Shown in pieces: positions 51,616-60,293 of a stretch of DNA of 64,000 bases. A program made the translations under genes and the position numbers. The stretch's first letter is position 1. Every line of letters starts with the position of its first letter. Under the pieces are notes generated by a model. The model saw only the letters and a list, made by a program, of their open reading frames with translations, made no database searches and was not told the origin of the DNA. This DNA is from Candidatus Hydrogenedentota bacterium (GTDB lineage Bacteria > Hydrogenedentota > Hydrogenedentia > Hydrogenedentales > JAEUWI01): the NCBI GenBank assembly GCA_016791475.1, contig JAEUWI010000007.1, positions 1-64,000 on the forward strand. Reading direction: 5' to 3'.

Positions 51616-52503
51616 GTGAATCAGAGCGCTACTCAGTTGTCCGCGCTGACGCGTATATTTTCGTCCGCAGTCTACCAAGGACTTGCGCGGAAGGGGCGGT
51701 CCGCGCTCTTTCGGCGTCTCATCGATATCACTGGACTTGAATCGCGATGTGAGTCCAATGGAACGGTTGCCGACAGTTTCGACGCAGCATTCGATATCCT
51801 AAAAAGGGGCGGCTTCCGGGACCAGTATATCTACCGCTCGGCCCTCACCCAAAACATCTTGTTGGGCACGCACTCACTCCGCTCTGCCTCAATGCTCAGC
51901 GAATTTCGCGCCGGAAAATCCAGGACAGATTTGGTAATTCTCAATGGAACGGCGACGGCCTACGAGATCAAATCGGAACGGGATACGTTGGTACGCCTCG
52001 CCAACCAGATAGACAATTACCAGCGCGTCTTTGCCAAGATTTATGTAATTGCGAGTGATCGCCAGTTTGATGAAGTTTTGAATATGCTACCCATTGAAGT
52101 CGGTGTCATGTCTCTTTCTCCGCGTCTGAAGATCTCGACGAGACGAAAGGCGATTGAAACGTTTGACCGAATTTGTCCCTTAACCATATTTGAGTCACTT
52201 CGAACCGCCGAGGCAATGGCCATATTGAAAGCCCACGGCATTGCCGTCCCAGAGGTCTCCAATACCAAGATACGAAGCGTAATGCGCGCAGCTTTCTCCG
52301 ATCTGGATCCTAAACAGTTGCATACTGTTATGGTCCGCACAATGAAGCAGACTCGAAACCTGGCTGCACTCAGCGAACTTGTCGAGCAAGTCCCGAAATC
52401 GCTCCATGCCGCTGCCTTGTCGACCCCCATCCGAAAAAAGGATCATGAGCGATTGACGGAAGCGCTCAGACTGCCGCTATCGTCTACCAGGGCTTGGAAC
52501 TAG
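51616..52503 (+). CDS. sce7726-family protein, PD-(D/E)XK nuclease-like
   Basis: A 295-residue protein starting with GTG 51616 (GGAG 5 bases upstream). It resembles the sce7726 family. Residues 95-147 have a PD-(D/E)XK nuclease pattern: S-E-F at 95-97, D105 in RTDLVI, then E117-I-K119 in AYEIKSE, and Q131 to Y135 in NQIDNYQRV. The C-terminal half is helical and Arg/Lys-rich. The frame remains open for 200 bases upstream, but no Shine-Dalgarno or family similarity is seen there and it overlaps the GAF gene. Six bases separate it from the sce7725 gene. It is the first gene of a three-gene unit of lower GC than the surroundings. Confidence 0.8.
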   Translation: MNQSATQLSALTRIFSSAVYQGLARKGRSALFRRLIDITGLESRCESNGTVADSFDAAFDILKRGGFRDQYIYRSALTQNILLGTHSLRSASMLSEFRAGKSRTDLVILNGTATAYEIKSERDTLVRLANQIDNYQRVFAKIYVIASDRQFDEVLNMLPIEVGVMSLSPRLKISTRRKAIETFDRICPLTIFESLRTAEAMAILKAHGIAVPEVSNTKIRSVMRAAFSDLDPKQLHTVMVRTMKQTRNLAALSELVEQVPKSLHAAALSTPIRKKDHERLTEALRLPLSSTRAWN

Positions 52504-52509
52504 CTCATC

Positions 52510-53454
52510 ATGGCGCTCCCCTACTACCCCTATTTTCGCGGCAAACAGTACGAACTGATCACGATTCGTGAATGTGCTGGGTTGATGAAGAGTGCAGGCT
52601 TCGTGCCGATCATCGAGCCCGTAAAAGAGTCGCTTGGAGGGCTGGAAAGAACGCTGGCGGCGATATGTGATGTAAGAGGTGAAGCAATCGTCATTGTAAA
52701 TCCCAGTCATGGCGACCTCAAGCATGATGGCGAGAATATTTCCAATTTTCTCCGGAAGGAATTTGACCTACATACCATTTCTGCTGGAATCTTACTCACA
52801 AACGGAATGGACAGCGACCAAGCCATGAGCTACTGTGAAAAGAACAGAGATAGTAAGCTCGCGCTAGTACATGCAGGATTCACTGAACCTCGCATTCTGT
52901 CTGAGCGCTTATCGAGTGCCGGTGTGGGTATATTTCGGCATATATTCATTGAACAACACGCCGGGCGCTTGTATCGACGACATTTTGATAGAAGTGAAGG
53001 CGTTCTAATACAAAACGGGTTTAGTCGCCAACGGAACGCAGATTATCCAAGGATTGAGAAGTTTTCTGAATTGCATCTTACGTTTCATTACGAAAATGTA
53101 TCTGGCTTCGGCGATTTCTTAATCGTGGGCGACGAGTATTCGGAAAGCGGCGGACCGGCCTATGCGGTCGCTATTCATTTGACCTTTATTAACCCGGACG
53201 ATGAAGACATAATGTATATATATCATTTCATTTCAGACACAAATGATACACCAACCGATCCTGCGGGCAAGTTTGCGCAAGCACTGGGAAAGCTAGTTGA
53301 GAAGCTCGAATCGGGCACCTCACACCTGTTTGAGACCGAGGCGGTAAAGGAATTCCAAGAATTGCATAGAAAGGGGCATTTCCCAGGGCTTGGTTTCGTA
53401 AAAAAGCTCTCGATGAAGCACCACATCGAAACGTTAGCCCACTACCAAGGCTAA
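52510..53454 (+). CDS. sce7725-family protein (beta-protein-like)
   Basis: A 314-residue protein that carries the start typical of the sce7725 family: YPYFRGKQYELITIRE and later FVPIIEPVKESLGGLE. These features also recall the phage beta-protein family. The middle has IVIVNPSHGD and a SRQRNADYPRIEKFSELHLTF segment, suggesting an alpha/beta or TIM-like fold; no catalytic signature is established for the family. It is named for its neighbour in Sorangium cellulosum (sce7725 next to sce7726), and the same pairing is seen here. Gaps to the neighbouring genes are 6 and 7 bases. GC content is low: the line starting at 53221 has 26 G+C of 60. Confidence 0.85.
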   Translation: MALPYYPYFRGKQYELITIRECAGLMKSAGFVPIIEPVKESLGGLERTLAAICDVRGEAIVIVNPSHGDLKHDGENISNFLRKEFDLHTISAGILLTNGMDSDQAMSYCEKNRDSKLALVHAGFTEPRILSERLSSAGVGIFRHIFIEQHAGRLYRRHFDRSEGVLIQNGFSRQRNADYPRIEKFSELHLTFHYENVSGFGDFLIVGDEYSESGGPAYAVAIHLTFINPDDEDIMYIYHFISDTNDTPTDPAGKFAQALGKLVEKLESGTSHLFETEAVKEFQELHRKGHFPGLGFVKKLSMKHHIETLAHYQG

Positions 53455-53461
53455 CCCGACT

Positions 53462-54508
53462 ATGGCCCGCAAGCTTTGCTGCCCTGAATGCTTTGATGAT
53501 CGCTTTCTGCGGGACCACATATTTCCAAGCCTTACGACTGCCAAAGGGGATTGCAGCTTTTGCGGAGCCGCAAATGTCCCTCTAATCAAGCCAAGAGCTC
53601 TGCGAGATTACTTCGAACTCCTCGTGAGTGTATATGAGCCCAAGAATGCAGGAAAGACACTCGTAGAATGGCTGAAAGACGATTGGCAACTGTTCGAACG
53701 AGTTATACGTAGTGAAGACCAAGTATACGAGTTGCTTGGCACGATACTTGGCAACCAAAGAATTGTACGGAAGGCATTCCTGCCTTCAGAAGACTATACG
53801 AGTGAGGGGTTGGCAAAGTGGGATACGCTTCGTGACGAGATGATGCATCGGAATCGGTGGTTCCTGGATGAGAAGATCGATTTCGTGAGAATGGGGCAGT
53901 TGCTCGATCACCTTGTATCCCGTGAAGACGCGCGCAAGTGGTATCGCGCGCGTCAACATTCTGGTGGCAGAGCGTTCGCAGCAATTGAAATGGGGGCACC
54001 GCCCAAGCGTCTTGCCTCGCATGGGCGGGCCAATCCGGCGGGAATTCCGTACTTATACTTGGCATCCACTTCCAGAACTGCCGTTGCGGAGATTCGGCCC
54101 CACACAGGAGATTCCGTATATGTTGCGGAGTTTCGGACTCCAGAGCTTCGTGTCGTAGACCTCCGAAATCCCCTCAAAAGCGTTTCTCCCTTTCTTCTAT
54201 CAGATCCGGACGAAATAGGACAGCTGCGTGCCGATCTGCCCTTACTGCAGCGGCTGGGTGAGGAATTGACACGCCCTGTACTGCCCCACGCTGCGGCGAT
54301 CGACTATATTCCCAGCCAGTATCTCTGCGAATTCATAAAACGGAGCGGATTCGATGGCGTAATCTACAATAGTTCGGTCAGCAAAGGGTTCAACTTGGCC
54401 CTGTTCAATCCAGAGGTTGGGTCCCCAAAATCTGTTACGGGCTACAAAGTCCGAAAAGTATCGGTCGATGTGGAGCCATTCCAGAGGGCTCTACCTTCTG
54501 AAGGCTAA
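53462..54508 (+). CDS. HEPN/RES N-terminal zinc-ribbon protein with RES domain
   Basis: A 348-residue protein. Its N-terminus (C7-P-E-C10 and C31-S-F-C34, then LRDYFELLVSVYEP) fits the HEPN/RES N-terminal domain with a zinc-ribbon. Residues about 160-320 form a RES domain: WYRARQ near R162, GIPYLYLASTSRTAVAEIRP with E210, and DGVIYNSS with S304/S305. The Arg, Glu and Ser that give the RES family its name are present. Known RES toxins such as MbcT and ParT degrade NAD+ or transfer ADP-ribose. It is 7 bases after the sce7725 gene and is the probable effector of the unit. No Xre/MbcA-like antitoxin gene is adjacent. Confidence 0.85.
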   Translation: MARKLCCPECFDDRFLRDHIFPSLTTAKGDCSFCGAANVPLIKPRALRDYFELLVSVYEPKNAGKTLVEWLKDDWQLFERVIRSEDQVYELLGTILGNQRIVRKAFLPSEDYTSEGLAKWDTLRDEMMHRNRWFLDEKIDFVRMGQLLDHLVSREDARKWYRARQHSGGRAFAAIEMGAPPKRLASHGRANPAGIPYLYLASTSRTAVAEIRPHTGDSVYVAEFRTPELRVVDLRNPLKSVSPFLLSDPDEIGQLRADLPLLQRLGEELTRPVLPHAAAIDYIPSQYLCEFIKRSGFDGVIYNSSVSKGFNLALFNPEVGSPKSVTGYKVRKVSVDVEPFQRALPSEG

Positions 54509-54595
54509 GCTTGATGAAATCGCAAACCACTATTGTGCCCTGCTCGCGTAGGTATCTGGCAAAATCACTTGATGTTACGATGGGAGAACACCACG

Positions 54596-56650
54596 ATGTC
54601 CATATACAACTTTCTTGCCGCAAGGCGCACGCTGGTCTTCGATCTTATTGCGCTACTCTGCATTGCGGCAGCACCCGCTGAACCTATCGCCGAAAAAAAC
54701 ACCGTGGTCGTCCTCCGCGAAGCCGCTTCTCCGGCGGAACAGGCCGCGACTCAGGTGTTGGTCCAGCGGCTCGGGCTTCACCCCGGCGCAGCGGTTCCCG
54801 AATTGCCGGTGGAGCTTTCAATTCACCTCGCAGTTGCCGGACGCGACGCGGCATTTGATGCGCTGTGCGCGAATCAGGGGCTCAAGCTTCCCGGTCGCGA
54901 GAAACCATTCGCGGAAGGTTACGCGGTCAAGTCCCTCCTGATCGACGACAAACCCACCATTCTGGCCCTTGCGGCGGACGACCGGGGAGCGCTCTATGCC
55001 GCCGGAGAAATCATCCGTCGCGCGCGCGTCGGTCACGGCACGGTCATCTTCGAATCCTTCGAGGTCAGCACGGCGCCGGCCTATCGCTTTCGCGGCTTTT
55101 CGCCGAGTCAGGGCGGCTCGATGATGAAGCGCACGGGGGCGCGGGGCTGGACGGAGGCGGAGCATCAGGAGCGGCTGTTTGATTCCATCCTGGCGGGTGC
55201 GAACACCTTTTACGCGGGGCGAAATGAAGACGACAACTACCGGCAGCTCAAGTCGCTCGGGCTGATGACCGTGACCGACGCGCGGCCCAACAACTACTAT
55301 GAAAAATTTCCGGAAGAGTGGCGCGCGGGCAAGCGGGAGTCCTGGGAGGGGGACACGTGGATCTGCCCGAGCATCCCGGAGGCGCGGGCGGCGCTGTTGA
55401 AGCAGTGGCGCGATGATTTTTCACAGCGCGCGGACCACGACATCATGCGTTTTTACTCGGGTGATCCCGGTGGCTGCAAGGATGACCGCTGCGAACCCTG
55501 GGGCAAGACATGGGTGGAGCTTTGCGCGGAGATGGCCGCGATCTGGCATGAGGCGCACCCGAACAGCAAGATTTTTATCGCCAATCAGGATCTGGACAAT
55601 CGGGGCGATCAGTTGATCTTCGACTACCTCCAGGCCGAGCCGCGCACCTGGCTCTACGCGCTGTGCTACGCGCCCGGCACCAACGCCATGTCGCCCTACT
55701 TCCGCAATGAATTGCGCGAGGACCTATTCGAGTATCCGGGCGACGGCTGGGTCAACCGTTACCTTTCCCACACGCTACACCAGTTGCCGCCGCAGCAGAA
55801 GATCGTGCACTTTTCCGACATCACCCACTGGATCAGCGCCCAGTTTGCCGTGGCCAATCCGGACGTCTACATTCAGAAGTCCTTCGGGCGGCGGACCTTT
55901 CACGCGCGTCCCCGCGCGTATTACAAGATATTCCACCAGATCATGCCCTTTTCCGAGGGGGACATTATCTATTCCGAGGGGCACCATGATGAGTTCCACC
56001 AATACCTGTGGGCGCGGCTGTTGTGGAACCCGGACATCTCCCTGGACGATCTGCTGAAGGAGTACTGCACGCTGTACTTTGGCGAAGAGGCCGCCGAACC
56101 CATGGCCGAGGCGCTGATGCAACTGGAGCTCAATTTGGAAGCACCCCTCGCGGAGAACACAGGAATCCAGCGTTACTTTGACCTCGTCGTGGAAGGCGGC
56201 GAGCGTATGTCGCCCCATTTCATGAAGGACAATTACCGCTGGCTGCTCCACCGCCAGAAAGCGTCGCTGGATTGCTATGTTCAATTGCGCCTGCGGCGCG
56301 AACTGGATCAGGAGGCCCGTGTTCGCCGTGTCCTGAAGCCCGCGCTGGATGGCGGCGACCTTTCCGCGGCGCTCGAGGCGGCACGCGTCATTGCGGCGGA
56401 AGCCCCGGAGACCGAGCGCATGATCGAATTGCGTGAGGAGGCCGGCCGCCTGGGCGACCAGTCCAACGAGGTTTTCGGCGTACGGAATATCGGCTACTGG
56501 AAGATCGGGCAGCAGCTTCGCGATATCGAGGGCCTTCGCACGGCGCTGGACAAGGCCGTTGCGGCCCCGCCGGCGGAACAGCGGGGCCTGGCGGAGGCGG
56601 CAGTCGGCGTAACGGAGAAAGAAGCGGTGCGGGGGATGATTTTCTGGTAG
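54596..56650 (+). CDS. Exported glycoside-hydrolase-like protein with GH20/GH67-type N-terminus
   Basis: A 684-residue protein starting at ATG 54596 with a GGGAG 9 bases upstream. The signal peptide ends near APAEP. Residues about 35-150 look like the zincin-like beta/alpha domain that precedes the catalytic barrel in GH20 and GH67 enzymes (TVVVLREAASPAEQAA, ALAADDRGALYAAGEIIRRA). The barrel begins YRFRGFSPSQGG and contains DIMRFYSGDPGG, a candidate acidic pair region, and KIFIANQD. The C-terminus is helical. I cannot assign a substrate. GC is again high, which marks the right border of the low-GC island. Confidence 0.6.
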   Translation: MSIYNFLAARRTLVFDLIALLCIAAAPAEPIAEKNTVVVLREAASPAEQAATQVLVQRLGLHPGAAVPELPVELSIHLAVAGRDAAFDALCANQGLKLPGREKPFAEGYAVKSLLIDDKPTILALAADDRGALYAAGEIIRRARVGHGTVIFESFEVSTAPAYRFRGFSPSQGGSMMKRTGARGWTEAEHQERLFDSILAGANTFYAGRNEDDNYRQLKSLGLMTVTDARPNNYYEKFPEEWRAGKRESWEGDTWICPSIPEARAALLKQWRDDFSQRADHDIMRFYSGDPGGCKDDRCEPWGKTWVELCAEMAAIWHEAHPNSKIFIANQDLDNRGDQLIFDYLQAEPRTWLYALCYAPGTNAMSPYFRNELREDLFEYPGDGWVNRYLSHTLHQLPPQQKIVHFSDITHWISAQFAVANPDVYIQKSFGRRTFHARPRAYYKIFHQIMPFSEGDIIYSEGHHDEFHQYLWARLLWNPDISLDDLLKEYCTLYFGEEAAEPMAEALMQLELNLEAPLAENTGIQRYFDLVVEGGERMSPHFMKDNYRWLLHRQKASLDCYVQLRLRRELDQEARVRRVLKPALDGGDLSAALEAARVIAAEAPETERMIELREEAGRLGDQSNEVFGVRNIGYWKIGQQLRDIEGLRTALDKAVAAPPAEQRGLAEAAVGVTEKEAVRGMIFW

Positions 56651-56754
56651 GCCTCATGACATAGTAGTAGCAAAGCGGATCGGGCGGCAGCCCCGGTCCG
56701 AGCTACACGCCGATTTTCCTGTATACTCATCCGGGGGGCGGGAGAAGAACGCAA

Positions 56755-59088
56755 ATGACCGACGCGGGTGACCTGAAGCGGATGCGGCTCCGCGTCTTCT
56801 ATTTTCTCGTCGCCGCGCTTTCGCTCACCCTGGTCGGCGCCTCCACTTCCGTGATGATTTCCGATTCGGCCTATACCGTGGCCACGTTCATGATCGTGGG
56901 AATGACGGGGTGGATGGTGCGCTGGGCGGAACTCTCCAAGTTTGTCTGGAAGCTGGTCAGTATCGCCATGGTCCTCGTTTGCATCTCCCAAACGCTGGAC
57001 CTGACCGAGAATTTTCCCCGGTTGGACGATGTCCCGGTTCTGGGGTCTCATTCCGCGTGGAACGGACGGGTTGCGTCTCTCAGCTTCCTGGCGGGGCTGG
57101 TCCTTACTCTGGCGACGCTCATGTTTGCTCTGATCGAAGCCCGTCTCGCCCTGGATCACTATCGCTTGCTGGCGGACAATGTCTCCGATGTAATATCCAT
57201 CTTCGATCTCGACCAGCGGTGTACCTATGTGAGCCCCGCCATCGCCCAGCTTCGGGGCTTTTCCGTCGACGAGGTACTCGTCCAGCCTCTTGAGGAACGC
57301 ATGACGCCGGAGTCCCGCACCGTTGCACTGGGGCATATGGCGCGGGAGCTGCAGCGACTCCAAGACGGCCTCCGCGCGCCCACGGACGTGACCATCATGG
57401 AGCTCGAATTGCTCCGGAAAGACGGCACGACCGTTTGGGCGGAGACCAGCATGCGTTTTCTTGCGGATCGCGACGGCAAGCCAAACCGCATTCTCGGCAT
57501 CAGCCGCGATATCTCGGCGCGGAAGGCCGCGGAATCGGAAGCCCGGCGTCTTACGGAGCGTCTCACTCTGGCCATCCGCGGCGGGGATCTCGGCGTGTGG
57601 GACTGGGACGCCGTCGCCGACGAGCTGGTTTGGGACGAGCGCATGTATGCCATTTACGGCGTCGATCCCGGCGAACATCCGGGCGCGTACCGCGACTGGC
57701 GGAGTTCGATCGTGCCGGAAGATCTGGCCCGCTCGGAGGGGGAACTTCGGGAGGCGATCAAAAGGCGCGGCGAGTTTCACAGCCAGTTCCGCGTGGTCCG
57801 TCCCGACGGTTCGATTCGCCATGTCGAGTCCCGGGCGGTCGTACTGTGCGACGATTCGGGCCGCGTGGTTCGTGTTACGGGCATGAACGCCGATATCACC
57901 GAGCGGGTGGAAACCGAGGCGGAGCGCGCCCGCCTGCAGGAACAGTTGAGCCAGGCCCAGAAGATGGAATCCATCGGCCGGCTCGCGGGCGGTGTGGCCC
58001 ACGATTTCAACAACATGCTACTGGTTATTCTCGGGCACGCTGAACTCGCGGGCGCCGGGGCCGTCAATGGCGCGCTGCAAAACCATGTCGAGGAAATTCG
58101 GAGCGCCGCATTGCGGTCGGCCGATCTGACCCGGCAATTGCTGACCTTCGCCCGCCAGCAGGCTGTCGCCCCCAGGCCCATGGACCTGAATCTGGCCACG
58201 GAGGGGATGCGCAAACTGCTCGAACGCCTGATCGGCGAAGGGGTCCGATTGAACTGGCGGCCCGGTCCCGACTTGTGGAAGGTCAAGCTGGATCCCTCTC
58301 AGGTGGATCAGATTCTGGCCAATCTGTGCGTGAATGCCCGCGACGCTATCAATGGTGTTGGCGAGATTATCGTGGAGACCGCCAACGTCACGGTCATCGC
58401 GGCCGAAGGCGCCGAAGGTTCCGATGAGTCCGATCTTGCGTCGGGAGATTACGTCCGTCTTTCCGTTTGCGACAACGGCTGCGGGATGGACCCGGCGGTG
58501 CTCGCGCGGATCTTCGAACCCTTCTACACGACCAAGAAGCCCGGAAAGGGCACGGGACTGGGCCTCTCCACCGTCTACGGGATCGTCCGGCAGAACAATG
58601 GCTTCATTCGCGTGGAGAGCGAGCCGGGACGTGGCACGAAGTTCACCATTGACTTGCCCCGATTCACCGGCCCGGCCCAGAGCGAGGAGCCCGCGGGCTG
58701 CGCCCCGCCGCCGCTGCCGGGAGGTGAAGTGATCCTCGTTGTCGAAGATGAGCTATCTATCCTCAAGCTCACTCAGTCCATGCTGAAGAAGCTCGGCTAT
58801 ACCGTCCTTACCGCCGCCACGCCCGGCGAGGCCCTGCGGCTTGCCGAATCGGGGAGCTCCCCCATTCAGCTTCTCTTGACCGATATCGTGATGCCCGAAA
58901 TGAACGGACGCGATCTGGCCGCCGCCCTGATGACCACCTTTCCCGATCTCCGGCACATTTATATGTCGGGCTACACCGCCGATGTCATTTCGCAGGACGA
59001 GATCCAGCGCGAAGGGGCAAATTTTATCCAGAAGCCTTTCGGAATTCAGGAGCTCGCCACCAAAGTGAGGCATGCGCTGGACTCCTGA
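56755..59088 (+). CDS. Membrane hybrid histidine kinase with PAS domains and receiver
   Basis: A 777-residue sensor kinase. Four hydrophobic N-terminal helices (residues about 13-125) are followed by two PAS domains (LLADNVSDVISIFDLDQ and LGVWDWDAVADELVW). A HisKA domain with the phospho-accepting His in GGVAHDFNNML, a HATPase domain (NLCVNARDAI, DNGCGMD, KGTGLGLSTVYGIV) and a C-terminal receiver (VVEDE, TDIVMPEMNG, KPF) complete it. Such kinases with a terminal receiver are widespread in this group. TATACT at 56722-56727 may be its -10. No response regulator with an output domain is nearby. Confidence 0.92.
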   Translation: MTDAGDLKRMRLRVFYFLVAALSLTLVGASTSVMISDSAYTVATFMIVGMTGWMVRWAELSKFVWKLVSIAMVLVCISQTLDLTENFPRLDDVPVLGSHSAWNGRVASLSFLAGLVLTLATLMFALIEARLALDHYRLLADNVSDVISIFDLDQRCTYVSPAIAQLRGFSVDEVLVQPLEERMTPESRTVALGHMARELQRLQDGLRAPTDVTIMELELLRKDGTTVWAETSMRFLADRDGKPNRILGISRDISARKAAESEARRLTERLTLAIRGGDLGVWDWDAVADELVWDERMYAIYGVDPGEHPGAYRDWRSSIVPEDLARSEGELREAIKRRGEFHSQFRVVRPDGSIRHVESRAVVLCDDSGRVVRVTGMNADITERVETEAERARLQEQLSQAQKMESIGRLAGGVAHDFNNMLLVILGHAELAGAGAVNGALQNHVEEIRSAALRSADLTRQLLTFARQQAVAPRPMDLNLATEGMRKLLERLIGEGVRLNWRPGPDLWKVKLDPSQVDQILANLCVNARDAINGVGEIIVETANVTVIAAEGAEGSDESDLASGDYVRLSVCDNGCGMDPAVLARIFEPFYTTKKPGKGTGLGLSTVYGIVRQNNGFIRVESEPGRGTKFTIDLPRFTGPAQSEEPAGCAPPPLPGGEVILVVEDELSILKLTQSMLKKLGYTVLTAATPGEALRLAESGSSPIQLLLTDIVMPEMNGRDLAAALMTTFPDLRHIYMSGYTADVISQDEIQREGANFIQKPFGIQELATKVRHALDS

Positions 59089-59123
59089 GGGTGTCGGCCT
59101 GGGTCGGGGTGAAATAAAAGCGC

Positions 59124-59152
59124 TTTCATATGAATACAAATTCATGTATAAT
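59124..59152 (+). promoter_or_regulatory. Promoter of the pseudopilin gene with internal palindrome
   Basis: A perfect TATAAT (59147-59152) lies 17 bp from TTTCAT (59124-59129). The palindrome ATGAAT-ACAA-ATTCAT (59130-59145) fills the spacer and is a possible operator. Confidence 0.55.
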
Positions 59153-59204
59153 GCCATCCGGAGCAGCGGTTGGAGCGGTTCCCAGGAACAACAGGAGTCA
59201 GAGC

Positions 59205-60239
59205 ATGGATCAGAGCAAGAGAACGGCGTGCCGTCACCGTTTCAAGTTGCGGTCGGGGTTTACCTTAATCGAACTGCTGGTGGTTATCGCGATCATCGGC
59301 ATTCTGGCGGCGATCCTGCTGCCGGCGCTGGCGCGTGCGCGGGAGGCGGCGCGCCGGGCCAGTTGCGCGAACAATCTGAAGCAGTTGGGCCTGGTTTTCA
59401 AGATGTATGCGAACGAATCGGTGGGCCAGAAGTTCCCGGCGATGGCGGATGGCTTCTCCTACGAGGCGCGTGATCTCAACCCGGCCGATCCCGCGGCCAA
59501 AGTGGATTACAGCAATTACGAGCCGCCGGTGAACGGGGAGTGTTTCTACAACAATCCCTTCGAACCCACGCCCGGTGCGGGCGGTCAGGGCGCGGTGGCC
59601 TTCTTTATGGATTCGCCTTCCGTGTATCCCGAGTATCTCTCCGACCCGCAGGCGCTCCTGTGTCCTTCGGATTCCGATCAGGACACGGCGATGAACGGCA
59701 CCGGCGGGCTCTGGTACAACCAGGATGTGCTGACGGCCACGGGCCGAAAGGAGTTCGACCCCTGCGCTTTCACGCCGGAGTCCTACATCTACATGGCCTG
59801 GGTATTTACCAACCAGCCGGGAAAGGACCACCTGGCGCTCGGCGCGGACCCGAATGATCCCGCGGTAAACGCCGGGAATATTGTGGGGCCGTACATCAGC
59901 GTGGATTTTGTTACCGCGTTTACCACCCAGACGGTTACGGTGGCGATGGGCTTTGGCGACTACGACAAAGATATCGCGGGCGGCTCCGTGAGCGTACCCC
60001 GCACGCGCGAGGGCGTCGAGCGCTTTTTCGTGACCGATATCAACAATGCGGGCGCCAGCGCCAGGGCCCAGAGCAACATCGCGGTGATGTACGACTTTAC
60101 AAGTACCGTTCCGGACGCCTTCAATCACGTCCCCGGCGGTTCCAATGTGCTCTACATGGACGGCCACGTGGCCTTCGTGAAGTATCCGGGCGACTTCCCA
60201 ATCACGCGGGTTTATACGACGTTTGTGTCGCTGTTCTGA
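59205..60239 (+). CDS. Prepilin-type N-methylation protein of the H-X9-DG family
   Basis: A 344-residue protein with a type IV pilin-like leader: short basic stretch, then [21 protein letters not shown], cleavage after the Gly. It is followed by the helical [20 protein letters not shown] segment. The C-terminus has the planctomycete pseudopilin motif H-x9-D-G ([13 protein letters not shown]). Such proteins are exported by a type II/IV pilus-like machine; they are abundant in Planctomycetota and relatives. ATG 59205 follows AGGAG by 8 bases; the upstream ATG at 59130 overlaps the promoter. Confidence 0.93.
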   Translation: MDQSKRTACRHRFKLRSGFTLIELLVVIAIIGILAAILLPALARAREAARRASCANNLKQLGLVFKMYANESVGQKFPAMADGFSYEARDLNPADPAAKVDYSNYEPPVNGECFYNNPFEPTPGAGGQGAVAFFMDSPSVYPEYLSDPQALLCPSDSDQDTAMNGTGGLWYNQDVLTATGRKEFDPCAFTPESYIYMAWVFTNQPGKDHLALGADPNDPAVNAGNIVGPYISVDFVTAFTTQTVTVAMGFGDYDKDIAGGSVSVPRTREGVERFFVTDINNAGASARAQSNIAVMYDFTSTVPDAFNHVPGGSNVLYMDGHVAFVKYPGDFPITRVYTTFVSLF

Positions 60240-60293
60240 GGGATAAGAAGAAATCGCGGCGCTGACGGGCAATCGTCGAAGGAGAAAGTCCCC

